The notes: a model not told the origin generated them from the sequence alone. 64,000 bases of DNA from Elmis aenea (GCA_947652605.1 OX393579.1:43716970-43780969); one strand, 5' to 3'; numbered from the stretch's first letter, positions 12,048 through 23,205 are shown. Program-made: numbers and translations.

Positions 12048-13272
12048 CAGGGTGGTCCAAATTCGATGGGATTGCATGGGTATCTCGGTTAATATTTAAG
12101 ATAGAGAAACGGTTAAATTACCAAAAATGTGCAGTTTTTTGAGACAAACTCAGAACCGTTTTCAAAAATATTCTATAATTTCCGGTTTTCGAGTTATCGA
12201 ATAAAAAGTGTTTTTTTGTCATATTAATATTGTGTCATATCTCCGTTATTATTGTATATATCAAAAATATTTATTAAGATTATTTTTGGATATTTTTATG
12301 TTTAATTTGATTATACTAAAAAAAAAATTTTTACGCTCGTCGTTAAAAAGTTATGACACAAACTTACCTTTTTTTAAATGGAAACGATAGTTGGCTATGA
12401 CCTATTTAAATTCCTCATTTTTTTCTCATTCCAAATAAATAAGGGTCGATGTATTTATTTTTAATAACACGCAAGTTATGAAGGTTTTTTAGGTTTTTTT
12501 TCTAAGAAAATCATAGTAGGCTATGAAAACAAAAACCAAACAAGGTGTAAAACCTTACAAAACTCATGTGGTACAAGTTACCAAGGTTTTTTAATTTGTT
12601 GTGGAGATAAACATTGTAAATATTTGAAAATAAGAAAACAACCATATAGTCGGTATCAGCAGTAATGTAGGATATTGTTGTTTATCTTATGTTCAAAAAT
12701 TTTCGTATTTATCTCAATAACAAATTAAAAAACCTTGGTAACTTGTACCACATGAGTTTTATAAGGTTTTACACCTTGTTTATTTTTTGTTTTCACAGCC
12801 TACTATGATTTTCTTAGATAAAAAAAACTAAAAAGCCTTCATAACTTGCGTATTATTAAAAATAAATACATCGACCCTTATATATTTGGAATGAGAAAAA
12901 AATAAGGAATTTAAATAGTTCATAGCCAACTATCGTTCTCATTTAAAAAAAGGTAAGTTTGTGTCATAACTTTTAAACGGCGAGCGTAAAAAAGTTTTTT
13001 TAAGTGTAAACAAATTAAACATAAAAATATCCAAAAATAATCTTCATAAATATTTTTGATATTTACAACAATAACGGAGATATGATACATTATTAATATG
13101 ACAAAAAAACACTTTTTATTCGATAACTCGAAAACCGGAAATTATAGAATATTTTTGAAAACGGTTCCGAGTTTGTCTCAAAAAACTGCACATTTTTGGT
13201 AATTTAACCGTTTCTCTATCTTAAATATTAACCGAGATACCCATGCAATCCCATCGAATTTGGACCACCCTG
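12048..13272. mobile_element. CAGGGTG foldback element, 1.2 kb palindrome
   Basis: The left end CAGGGTGGTCCAAATTCGAT and the right end, its reverse complement, are flanked by TA. Arms of roughly 550 bp are near-perfect inverted repeats, so the whole element is one giant hairpin around a loop near 12605-12720. A second copy lies at 62189-63390 inside an aminopeptidase intron. No convincing coding capacity. Confidence 0.9.
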
Positions 13273-13544
13273 TATATTTGCGAATAGCAAAATAAAATTA
13301 TCGCCAGATCTAAAAGCGTTAATTTCTTAAGAGATAAAGATATTTATTAGTACTATAAGTTGGACTAAGAAAGGGGAGCTTTAAGGTCACCTTAGCAGAA
13401 AAAAGATACACTAAGATTGAATTTAAAGAAATTGTGTTAGGATTGAGGAAAATAGAACAAAATTAGGTGAATAGGTTGTTACGGATTCTTTTATCTATAA
13501 TAATTAAACTATGGGTGAATAAAAATTTCTTGATTTTGCTCTTC

Positions 13545-13670
13545 CTTTTTTTCTCCTCCTTTTTTTTCTTCTTCTTCTTCAAATTCCTTCTTATTTTTTT
13601 CTGCTCATTCTTCTTGTTCTTTTTCTCTTTCTTCTTCTCCTCCTCCTCCTCCTCCTTCTTTTCTTACATC
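13545..13670. repeat. polypyrimidine TTC/CTC tract
   Basis: A run of T, TTC and TCC units. Any peptide predicted across it is low-complexity Phe/Ser and not a real protein. A shorter TCC tract starts the duplicate segment at 17941. Confidence 0.8.
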
Positions 13671-13775
13671 AACTTTCTTATTATAAATTTAAATACGGCT
13701 GATGTTAAAATAACAAAAAAATCAATGAGAAATTTCAAATCTGCGCAATAAGTGCTTTAATAATGACGAATAATA

Positions 13776-15095
13776 CAGGGTGGGGTAGAATGACCTCCTC
13801 GATTTGTGAGGGGCGTGGTTAGAGCGGAGTGGGGGTACAGCAATGACGAGTGCACGAAATGACAGCTGTCATCTTGCCATTTGCGGCTCACATCATGACT
13901 TGGTCGGGAATACATCGCGCTTTTGTTGTCGAGGAATTTATTCAAAACGGCGGTTCGCCGATATTGACGCAGCGTGCTTTTCGCATTCGTTTCGCTCTCG
14001 GCCGACACGATCCCGTTCCCGATAAAAAAACAATGCTTATTTGGGTGTCAAACTTCAGGCAAACAGGTTCAGCATAAAAACGACCATCTACTGGCCGTCC
14101 TCGGAGTGTAACAGGACCAGAAAATGTGGCTGCTGTGAGAGCTTCGATTGAACAATCTCCACAGCGTTCTGCACGGAAACATGCCACTGCCCTACAGTTA
14201 TCTAATCGAAGTCTTCGGATAATTTTGCACCGAGATCTTAATATGGACCCTTACAAAATTGCAATTGCACAAGAACTGAGTGAAAGAGATTGGGAAACCC
14301 GTACAACTATGTGTCGAGAACTTCGAAACCTGCCTCGCAGAAATGTTTTGCTCTTTACGGACGAAGCACACTTCCATCTTGCAGGTACGGTCAATAAACA
14401 AAATTTACGTTATTGGGCAGAAAATAACCCTCGGGAACTTCACCAACGACCACTCCACAGCCCTAAGGTTACAGTATGGTGTGCCGTTTTTGAGTTCGGT
14501 GTATTGGGTCCATATTTTTTTGAAGAAAACGGTGTTACTGTAACAGTGACTTCTGATCGGTATTGTGCAATGCTCGAGAACTTTCTGGGTCCTAGATTGG
14601 GTGATCTTTTTAATGAACATGGACAGGGGAATGTGTGGTTCCAACAAGACGGTGCGACAGGCCACACATCTCGCCGTTCACTCGGAATTCTAAGAGAAAT
14701 GTTTCCTGGGCATGTTATCTCCTTGCGTGGTGACATCGGGTGGCCCTCTCGTTTTCCCGATTTGACCCCGTGCGATTTTTTTCTCTGGGGCTACCTGAAA
14801 TCCAAGGTATACCAACATCGTCCTCAAACTTTGGAGGTCCTTAGGGAGATAATTACCCAAGAAGTTGCTGCTATTCCACCCGAAATGACCCGCAGGGTCC
14901 TGCAAAACTATCAGGAGAGACTAAATCAGTGTATCGAAAATGGAGGTCGACACTTGAGTGATGTCATTTTTAAATAACGTTAATCTAAAACTGCATTATG
15001 TGTACTATTCAGAAATATATAAGTTTTTTTTGTAGCTTTCTTGGTATGGTTTTTATTAGCTTCCCAAATCGGGGAGGTCATTCCGCCCCACCCTG
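13776..15095 (+). mobile_element. Tc1/mariner DD41D element with TIRs
   Basis: The left end CAGGGTGGGGTAGAATGACC and the right end, read in reverse as CAGGGTGGGGCGGAATGACC, form about 33 bp of TIR with few differences. It is flanked by TA. The unoccupied site is visible at about 18065 in the duplicate segment, confirming the boundaries. It carries one transposase gene broken by a stop codon. Its terminus is shared with the many non-coding CAGGGTG elements nearby. Confidence 0.92.
13895..14977 (+). pseudogene. mariner DD41D transposase, one in-frame stop
   Basis: Encodes a DDE transposase of the Tc1/mariner superfamily, which would cut and paste the surrounding element at TA sites. The ATG at 13895 is preferred because MTWSGIHRAFVVEEFIQNG matches the usual helix-turn-helix N-terminus (DUF4817-like). 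Catalytic Asp candidates are residue 156 (FTDEAHF), residue 252 (QQDGATGHT) and residue 294 (PDLTPCDFF), giving 41 residues between the second and third. The C-terminal WGYLKSKVY stretch is also canonical. A TAA at 14075-14077 (codon 61) interrupts the frame. Translation resumes in the same frame, so one base change inactivated an otherwise full-length 361-codon gene. The DD41D class is inferred from the spacing. Confidence 0.9.
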
Positions 15096-16535
15096 TATTT
15101 AGAGTGTGATTTCAAATAAGCAAGTTGTAAGCTAAAATCAAAAACCTGATGTGTTTTGTTTTTTATCAATAGCGCAAAACCTATCAATTTTTTTAAAGAC
15201 ATTTTTTATAGAAGAGTTACTCTTAAATCATAGATTAATTTGCCCCATTTAACCAACTCTGTATCCCTTACCCAATGCTCTTCACTATAAGTGGGGCACC
15301 CTGTGTATAGAGGGACACATAAAAAAAAATGTTTTGCTAAAAACGTTTTGTTTGGGTCCTAATACAAAAATTAGCGAAGGCATACCTTGTGGAACACCCT
15401 GTACTTGTTGATGTGTTCATTACGTTTATTAATAGTAAATCGGCACTCCCAAGCGCACTGGCGTAGCGACGGGTGGGGGGGGGCAAGGGGGGTATCGATG
15501 CCCCGGGCGCCAGTCTTGGGGGGACGCCGCGAATACAAAATATTTTTGCGTTTATTTCACTTATTTAAAGCCAGAAAACTAAAATGCAAAATATTTTGTT
15601 CCTATTTTCATTGCAGTGTATTTAAATGAATAACACAACATTAATCTATGTTGTAAGCTTCCGCAGCCGATGTCCAATGTATACAGGGTGATTGAAATTC
15701 GAGTTTAAGCATGGGGATCTCGTTTGTTATAGCTAGTGTAGGTTCACATTTGGCAAAGTTGCTAAATTCGATGTTCATTGATAATCCAAATAGAAATTGG
15801 AAATATCTCAAACGGTATCCGAGAAAATTAGGAAAAACTGGAAAATACGATTTTTGAAAATAGTCTATAACTCTTTTGAAGTATAAAATATTTCAAATGT
15901 GTTATATCATTGCCTAAGCAACTTTTTAAGCCGAATCGGATGGTGATCACGAATTTTTCCTAGATCGATTCGTTTGTGTTTTATGACAACCAGCTTTGTT
16001 TTTTCTTTCAGACGCAATTTTTGCTATTTACATAATCAAATAGCATTTATTTTTCTGAATCCATTGATGTATATCACACATTGTATTTTACTTCTTCTTC
16101 CATTGTCAAATCAGGTTGGCCGGTCATTGTAGTGTATGTTGTTTCCATGACAACCGATCAACAAACTAAATGTTTTGAAAGCCTGTTACTTGTCACATTA
16201 ATAAATTCGTAAAAATGAACTTAAATAACGAAGAAAAACGCGATATTCTGTCCATAAGAAAAAAACAAAGTTGGTTGTCATAAAACAAAAACAAATCGAT
16301 CTAGGAAAAATTTGTGACTACCATCCGATTCGGTTTAAAAAGTTGCTTGGGCAATGTTTTTACACGTTTAAAATATTTCAAACTCCAAAGGAGTTATAAA
16401 CGATTTTCAAAAGTCGTTTTTTCCGGTTTTTCCAAATTTTCTCGGATACAGTTTGAGATATTTCCAATTTCTCTTTGGATTATCAATGAGCATCGAATTT
16501 AGCAACTTTGCCAAATTTAAATCTATACTCTAGCT

Positions 16536-17674
16536 CAGGGATAGCAAATAGGTGGCACGCGTGCCAAACTTGGCACGCGAGAGATTTTCGACGGCACCCT
16601 AAAGAATTCTATGAATAATTTTTTTTTTTAATTTTAATTTTTTTCGAAAAGTTTTATTAATTTTTAATTAGTATGCTAATTATCTACAAGCTACAACTAC
16701 ATGTTATTTAAATATCAAAAAATTAAAAATACCAGAAAATAACAACTCTTCTTATATCGATACAATAATTTGTTCATTACTATATCTTCATATAAAATAC
16801 CAACTGTAGCGATGCACGGAACTTTTGATTGCATATAGTAGCGTAGCAAGGGGGGGGGCGGTCCGCCCCGGGCGGCACTTTTTTTGGGGCAGCACTTTTA
16901 GTCTACCCAAATGGGGTAAAAATGAAAATCTCGGGGTAATGAAGGATCAGTAGATATAATAATCAGTTCCCGCACTAGCGCTATTAGATTCATAAAAATT
17001 AATTTTAGAAAAAGGAATTCTTACCGATGTTAGAGGATAAAACGGGCTACTTGACCTTGCTTCACTGAAAACCCGCTCCCTTGTAACGACAGAAATTCCA
17101 AGTTTCTAATAAAATTTACGATACGGTACCAGCCATTCAATAAAATTTCAAACAATTCATTTATTTTAGGCATTAAATTCCATGCAGTTTTAAACTTTAT
17201 TGTAACAGGGACTTTTCGCCCTTATTAAAAATAATTTCGTGGGAGTGGGGGCGATCTGATTTTTTAAAAAATCAGAAAAGGTTCTACTGTAAAACTGTAG
17301 TTTTGGAAGATGATAAAGTATTCTCCATTATCTAACTTGCTTTAAAACACGTTTGAACGTCTAAAATTTAAAAAAAAAAATCGCCTGCGGCGCAATTTCT
17401 TTTCCCCCCACTTTTTTGGCAAAAATCAAAAATTAACAACCCTTATTTATAGGGGCGGCAAATTTAGGGACCGCCCCGGGCGGCGCAACCCACTGATTGC
17501 ATATGTATTTAGTGACACATAAAATCATGACGTTGGCAATACTGAACGAAATAACTGACAGTTGTTTCTGGTAGGTAGGTAGGGTAGGTTAGGTTAGGTA
17601 CTGGCACGGGGAAAAATTTGTATTACATTTTATGTTATTTTGGCACACTGATCAAATCCTATTTGCCATCCCTG
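16536..17674. mobile_element. hAT element nested in foldback, 1139 bp
   Basis: The ends CAGGGATAGCAAATAGGTGG and ...CCTATTTGCCATCCCTG are hAT-like TIRs. An exact 8-bp duplication, CTCTAGCT, flanks it. No transposase frame is seen. It is itself interrupted by a 660-bp element at 16836-17495. A short TAGGT/TTAGG run near 17572-17602 is too short to be telomeric. Confidence 0.88.
16836..17495. mobile_element. hAT element nested in hAT, 660 bp
   Basis: Begins TAGTAGCGTAGCAAGGGGGG and ends GGGCGGCGCAACCCACTG, flanked by an exact 8-bp duplication, ATTGCATA. GCCCCGGGCGGC lies near both ends in inverted orientation. It resembles the GGCGTAGC hAT type at 15456. Non-coding. Confidence 0.85.
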
Positions 17675-17733
17675 CTCTAGCTATTATAATAAGCGAGATC
17701 CCCATGCTTAAACTCGAATTTCAATCACCCTGT

Positions 17734-17827
17734 ATAAGTTGTTTCCGGGTTGGAACCGCGTCGAAGGTTTCTTCATACCCGACGTTTCGTCGTCCTTTAT
17801 CTGGTTCCAACCCGAAAACAACTTATA
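17734..17827. repeat. 94-bp perfect-stem hairpin
   Basis: ATAAGTTGTTTCCGGGTTGG at the left pairs with CCAACCCGAAAACAACTTAT at the right. The loop holds a second small hairpin around CCCGACGTTTCGTCGTCC. It directly abuts the foldback element's right end. Part of the same sequence (GCGGTTCCAACC) occurs near 2905-2920. Confidence 0.75.
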
Positions 17828-17940
17828 TACAACACAACATTATTTTACTTAAAACTCAAAAACTACAATAAAAATACAGACGAGGGGGGGGCGCAAAAAA
17901 AAATATGCCCTGGGCGCCACTTACTCTCGATATGCCTCTG

Positions 17941-18437
17941 CCTCCTCCTCCTCCTCCTTATTTTCTTACATCAACTTTCTTATTATAAATTTAAATAAGG
18001 CTGATGTTAAACTAACAAAAAAATTATTGAGAAATTCCAAATCTGCGCAAAAAGTGCTTTAATAATGTCGAAAAATATTTAGAGTGTGATTTTAAATAAG
18101 CAAGTTATAAGCAAAACTCAAAAACCTGATATGTTTTGTTTTTTATCAAAAGCAAAAAAATATTAAATTTTTAAGATTTTTTCATAGAATAGTTGCTCTT
18201 AAATCAGATTAATTTTCCCCATTTAACCAACTCTGTATCCCTTACCCAATGCTCTTTACCATAACTGGGACACCCTGTGTATCTATAGACTATAGAGGGA
18301 CACATAAAAAATAAAGTTTTGTTAAAAACGTGTTATTTGGGTCCTAATGCAAAAATTAAAGAAGGCATACCTTGTGGAACACCCTGTACTTGTTGATGTG
18401 TTCATTACGTTTATTAACAATAAATCGGCACCCCAAG
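17941..18437. repeat. direct repeat copy 2, empty mariner site
   Basis: Matches 13640-15455 without the mariner. The preintegration site reads ...GTCGAAAAATATTTAGAGTG here, against ...GACGAATAA-TA-[mariner]-TA-TTTAGAGTG in copy 1. It ends near AATCGGCACCCCAAGCG. Confidence 0.82.
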
Positions 18438-20070
18438 CGTCCAAGGTTTTTAAAGGTTAAGATTTAAAGAGCAGCTTGGGAATATATTAAAATGTGTTAA
18501 TTTTTCAATTAAAGCTAAGAAAAATTTAAAAATTTTCGCGTGCTCTTGCGAGGCCGTTGCAGATCCGGGGTACCACAGGTAAAGAATCTCTGATGTACAT
18601 CTTAAAAATTAAATTAACCAATTTGCCCCAGGTAACGTCACTTTTTCACACTCAGTAAACATCATCCTTTTCAACATTGTTAAAAATACTTGGAATTTAA
18701 TCAAAGGATTTCTTAAATGTCATATAATTCCACAATCCGTACTTTAATTAACGAAATGTAAAGCCAACACGTCAGGCTTTTATTATCCCATGTGTTAATA
18801 TTATTTTCAAGAGAATGCGTTCCGTTGTACAACGACGAGGCTGTTCCTGTAATGGAAACGTGTTTATATGAAATCTCGCTTATACAGACAAAATTTGCAG
18901 GATTGTGCTGGAGGATGTTGCCTGCTAACTTCTCCAACAACTCTGCGGTAACATGTCCCTTTGAAGTCAACTAGTCAACTGTTTAATGATGAAATTAAAT
19001 TATTTCGAGTGTAAAATTTTAGTAGGTATTACATTTATGTATTTATAATTCCGTTTTATACGGTGCTATAAGTAGCTTAAAACTGCTACTCATCGGTTTT
19101 ATGGCGCTAGAAATTTCATTAAACCTCAACTTGCTTCCTAATAACAACATAATCCCTATTAAGACACGAACAAACTAAATTTAACTATATTAGATTTTTT
19201 GTAGCGTACAAAACTGTTTGCTCGGCGATATCCAGCGAAGTAAAAGAAGATTTTATTTAATTAAATTTTAATTAATTTTGTTTATCCTTACTTAATTTAA
19301 TTTTAAGAATAGGATCAGAAAATACCAGACGACATTTTATCAAACTATTAACCTTAATTTTAAAAGTAAAAATAAAATTAAACTCAAAAGGTTATAATAT
19401 AATAAAAATAACGATTTTTGAACGCTGTATTTGGCACAACAAAATAATATAGACCAGATCCGTGCAACCTTTTAAGTCAAATCGTAACGGGCTGCACCAC
19501 TTTCTAGTGGATATGGAGATTCTTCCAAGTCTGATGGGTCCGGAGAATTTTTTTCGCACATAAATTTTCAATATAAGCAACGCAGTGACATACAAAGAAT
19601 TCACTAAAAATTTCGGTTTTAAATTTCTTGGTCACAAGCGTAGTTAATTCGAAACGATTTCCTCATTTTTTATTTTTAAATCGGTTTTTAATACAAAATA
19701 GAGATTCTCAGCTGTTGTGGTTCGTTTCATCCTTACCAAGTCTAATAATTCTTTAGTAACATTTAACTTTATAACTATTCCAGGAAAAAAATTACAAGTT
19801 GAGCAGTATTAGATACATCCGTTGATTCATCAAGACAAAGAGATAAGATAAAAAGTTATTAGCAATATATTTAAGAGTTAATATTACGTTTTCTGCCAGC
19901 AATTTATCTTGCCACAGTAAATCTAAATAAATAATATTAGAAAGAAGTTTTTTTCGGGGCAAATAAAGTTCACCGCCAATGTAATACATTCTTTTATTAA
20001 ACTACAATCAGGGAATGGTTTCAGATCTTTAGATAAAATTAAAAATTTCATAACTTGCTATTGTTGTGGG
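18438..20070. other. mostly AT-rich; unassigned patch at 18713-18974
   Basis: A 250-bp patch at 18713-18974 is less AT-rich and open on both strands. The minus strand would read GHVTAELLEKLAGNILQHN and onward. I recognise no family on either strand and see no clear splice structure, so I do not call it a gene. The rest is AT-rich with no assignable feature. Confidence 0.35.
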
Positions 20071-20074
20071 AAAA

Positions 20075-20755
20075 ATAAACATAACTTAGCTAATGTTCGT
20101 AGACGACAAGGTCTTAGTCGCGGAAACAGAAAAAAATATGCAACATAATCTAGAAAGTGTAAACCACGAATTGAAAAAAAAACTATGAAAATAAATACCG
20201 AAAAAACTAAAACTATGATCGTTACAACAGAGAACAAAGGGCATAACATCACTTTAAATGGGCTTAGGTTGGAACAGGTAGAAAGCTTTAAATATTTAGA
20301 AGTGATCATAGAGAAAAATAAAAGAATGAACAAGGTAATAAGCGAAAGGACAGGAAATGTGGGAATAATATTTAACAGTTGAAGAACAACTTTTTTTGGA
20401 AATAGAGAAGTTCCAAAACGAACAAAAGTGGAAGTAGTAAAGAGGATAGTAACTGAAATGAGGTTTCTAGGAAAAAACCAAAAAAGAGAATCAGAAATAA
20501 AACTTTTAGCGAACAATTAACAAATGAAAAAAGAAAGGTGAACCAGAAAAGACTATTAAGCAAGATCACAGGGAAAAAACAAAAGAGGTAGACTTGGAAA
20601 AACCTGGAAAGACGAAGTTAAAAAAGCAGCAACGGATAGAAACCTCAAATGGAAAGACATAAAAAAGCTCGCACAAGACAGAAAAACATGAAAAAAGTCA
20701 GCACACCTAACAGTAGAAGGAAGGACTCATGACTAAATAAAAATAAAAAAATAAT
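20075..20755 (+). pseudogene. LINE reverse-transcriptase fragment
   Basis: The plus strand reads MFVDDKVLVAETEKNM, the RT catalytic box where FADD is usual (here FVDD). About 65 residues on it reads FKYLEVII, the FKYLGxxI box. Stops and frameshifts follow, then MRFLGKNQKRE, GRLGKTWKDEVKKAATDRN and [14 protein letters not shown], the C-terminal tail. It is 5'-truncated and dead. The tail is shared with fragments at 9245, 26709 and 55144, so these are four copies of one RTE/Jockey-like family (clade inferred). Confidence 0.8.
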
Positions 20756-21269
20756 AAATTTTATTTATTAATGGCTTGATATAGTGGAAGGGTGAATAAA
20801 GACTGTTAAACTTTTTAAATATGTTTTTGGAGCTAATCGATCTTAAAAATAATACCCGTCAATTTTTTGCACTTATGCTCTAGCATTTTTTTTAAATATT
20901 TTACCCACTTTGAATATATGTTTTAAATTTTTTTCGATAACTAAGGTTTAAGTAATACGAATAATTAACAAAAATTTCAATAAAATAAAAACGGATTGTA
21001 AGGAAGGAAAATATAAACTTCTAATAATTCTTGGATTTAGGAGCAAAGTTGGTTTTATTAACATTGTGATAAAAAATATTATTCCATGTAAAATTTACAA
21101 ATTCTTACAAGTGAAATGATTCTATTGTCCAGAAACATTGATAGTAATAAAAACACCTTTATATTGTTAATTAATTCGTGAAAGTGAAAATTAATATTTT
21201 CCTTTACGTTGAGTGTAAAAAATATTAAATAAATTCAACTACTTTAACAAATCAATAAAAGCTCTAATA
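20756..21269. other. AT-rich stretch, nothing recognised
   Basis: No reading frame or repeat terminus was recognised. Confidence 0.5.
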
Positions 21270-21277
21270 TTGCTAGG

Positions 21278-22791
21278 CAGGCCCGGACTGGCCATCGGGC
21301 AGTTCGGGCAAATGCCCGAAGGGCCGGTGCCCGAATGGGCCGGTCTAAGCTACGGGATTAATAAGTTCGGCGCGTATAAGGAGCGCAAAAATTATGATTA
21401 TAACATTTGCCCGTTTAATACGGACCGTATTCAATCTTAATATTTTTCTGGGGCTCCACAATACGCAATAGCGTCGTATGTTTGATCGCGCCACTCGTGC
21501 TTCAGAAATAGTCCCGATATTATCCGAACCCTGAAGCCTATAGCTATAGATGGCGTGTGTATGTGTAAATAGTAGTTTCATAATCTGCTTATTTTATAAA
21601 ACACATTGTTTAACAAATAGATTCGTAATAAATATATTGATGCGAGTTTATTAAGTCTGTGTAAGTATTTACCATATAAAGCTTTTAGTGGGTAGTAAAA
21701 GTTGATGCATGCTCTAAAACTAATTTTAAGCTGGAAAAATATCAAGAAAAATTCATGACACTAGATGACAAATGCGGCCCGCGAACCCTAAAAATACGGC
21801 CCGCGCGATGTCAGACAATCCGCCATCTTGAATTCATACCAGATAATTTGCTTTTCACAAAAAAATTATATATATCTACATGTTTTGACATTTCGAGTTT
21901 TTGTTGGTTCTCCACAAATCAAAGTCTCAAAAACACTTTTTTTTTGGCCCGCCAAATATTCGAAGTTTAAAATTTGTCCCGCCTGGTCAAAACTTTGGGA
22001 ACCCCTGCACTAGATTTTAGCGATTTTAGAAATATTCGCAAGAGTAAAGTGCCCGTATTATAGGTTTTCAAAAAAGTTTTTTTGGAACTTTTTTAGAATT
22101 CTTAAAATACTAGCACTTTACTCTTGCAAAAATATTTCTAAAATCGTTAAAATCTAATGTTATTTCAATTTTTATTGAATTTTTTTTTAACTTAAAATTA
22201 GTTTTAGACCATGCACCAACTTTTCCTAAGAATAAAATTTTTTGAGAGACCGATAATAAAAAGCTTTTCCATTTGTTGCAGTTTTTTTAAATGTTAAAAT
22301 TACTTGCTTCAAAAATAAAAATTGGAATTTTAACGTTAAATTTTACATTTGGTTTTATTTTTAATTCTAAATAATCTTTCCTCCTGAGGTTTTTTTGTAC
22401 CTCTTCAATAAGGGCACATTACTCTTGTGAATATATCTGAAATAGGTAAAATTTAGTGTTGTATGAATTTTTATAAAATTTTTTCATCTTAAAATTAGTT
22501 TGAGGTAATGCACCAACTTTTATAAAGAACTAAAAAAGTTAACAATAAAATTCATAATAAAAAATTATTCCATTTTTTGCATTCTTTTTTAATGACGCTG
22601 TTTAGAGAATATAATGTAACGTGAAAAATGAATAAATTAGTTGTGAAAAGGAAAACTAATTGTCAAGTTTAAAAAAAAAATATATAAAAAGTTGTTGATT
22701 TTTTAAATAAAAATCAAATTTTGACCAACCCTGGCTGTGGGCCTCTATAATCTGAATGCCCGGGCCGGTTTTTGTTCCCAGTCCGTCACTG
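21278..22791. mobile_element. hAT element (CAGGCCCGG type), 1514 bp
   Basis: The left end CAGGCCCGGACTGGCC and the right end ...CCCAGTCCGTCACTG pair as hAT TIRs and are flanked by an exact 8-bp duplication, TTGCTAGG. A longer copy of the same family lies at 49285-53867. Inside, a module around AGGGCACTTTACTCTTGC...ATTTCTAAAATCG recurs in direct and inverted orientation (22015-22160 and about 22405). No transposase frame, so non-autonomous. Confidence 0.9.
21767..22007. mobile_element. hAT element nested in hAT, 241 bp
   Basis: Begins GACAAATGCGGCCCGCG and ends AACTTTGGGAACCCCTG, flanked by an exact 8-bp duplication, CACTAGAT. The paralogous element at 49285-53867 has the unoccupied site (GACACTAGATTTTAGCG at about 53068), which proves the insertion. 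Non-coding. Confidence 0.85.
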
Positions 22792-22799
22792 TTGCTAGG

Positions 22800-23205
22800 T
22801 ACTTTGTATGTACTTACTTAAGCGATCGTGTGAAATGCCTTTGGTTGTTCTCTTATAACATCACCATCTGTCTGGTAGCATTTACATAAATGTTTTACGA
22901 CTGTTATCAGAAACCACTTACTAAAGAGCGGCAGTGATTTCTTTATTTTAAATTGAAACAACGCAGAACTGAATTCTTAAAAAGTGTTTCATTGTCAATG
23001 TCCTTACGAAAATCATAATGTAAGTCTTAATTCATTACAATTTCTAATAGCTTATCGATTATTTGGAACAGGAAAAAGTAAATTTGTATATGTACTTTTA
23101 GGAACAAAGTGGTTTAATACATTTCTTGCCAGAAATGGTGTATAGTGAAGTAAAAAAATAACTTCTTAAAAAGTAATACAAAGTTTTGCTTGTTTTTTTG
23201 TGATT
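22800..23205. other. AT-rich stretch, nothing recognised
   Basis: No reading frame or repeat terminus was recognised. Confidence 0.5.

Larger units (their letters stand above)
13640..15455. repeat. direct repeat copy 1, mariner-filled
   Basis: Ignoring the 1.32 kb mariner within it, this ~500-bp segment matches 17941-18437 in the same orientation (TCTTACATCAACTTTCTTAT, ATCTGCGCAA, AACTCTGTATCCCTTACCCA, CCTTGTGGAACACCCTGTAC). It includes the right half of a repeat also seen at 40020-41047. The two copies flank 15456-17940. Confidence 0.8.
15684..17732. mobile_element. AATTCGAG foldback element, interrupted
   Basis: The left end CAGGGTGATTGAAATTCGAG and the right end (CTCGAATTTCAATCACCCTG) are flanked by TA. 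Arms of about 450 bp are inverted repeats; shared words include TTTGGCAAAGTTGCTAAATT and GAAATTGGAAATATCTCAAA. An 1139-bp hAT element interrupts the right arm at 16536-17674. Relatives lie at 25023-25921, 54232-55050 and 10300-10918. Non-coding. Confidence 0.85.
15456..17940. mobile_element. CACTGGCGTAGC-type element, probable hAT
   Basis: The left edge reads CACTGGCGTAGCGACGGGTG with a G-rich subterminus and GCCCCGGGCGCC. The right edge reads ...GCCCTGGGCGCCAC...GATATGCCTCTG, roughly the reverse complement. Such GGCGTAGC ends are common in hAT elements. No clear 8-bp duplication is visible, because the flanks are the two ~500-bp direct repeats. It contains the foldback element and two further hAT insertions. 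Confidence 0.5.

Noticed and set aside
12208..12390. 60-codon frame, also seen in reverse near 63.1-63.3 kb
   Set aside because: It lies in the arm of a palindromic foldback element; the recurrence comes from the repeat, not from gene conservation.
13467..13751. Phe/Ser-rich 94-residue frame resembling a membrane protein
   Set aside because: It is a translation of the polypyrimidine TTC/CTC tract and has no other support.
17572..17602. TAGGT and TTAGG units like insect telomere repeats
   Set aside because: Only two TTAGG units, within a hAT element; far too short to be telomeric.
15456..17940. LTR retrotransposon, because 500-bp direct repeats flank an interior
   Set aside because: The repeats do not begin TG and end CA, the interior has no gag/pol, and half of each repeat belongs to a foldback family seen elsewhere alone.
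20058..20569. Phe/Leu-rich minus-strand frames resembling membrane proteins
   Set aside because: Antisense shadows of the LINE fragment on the plus strand.
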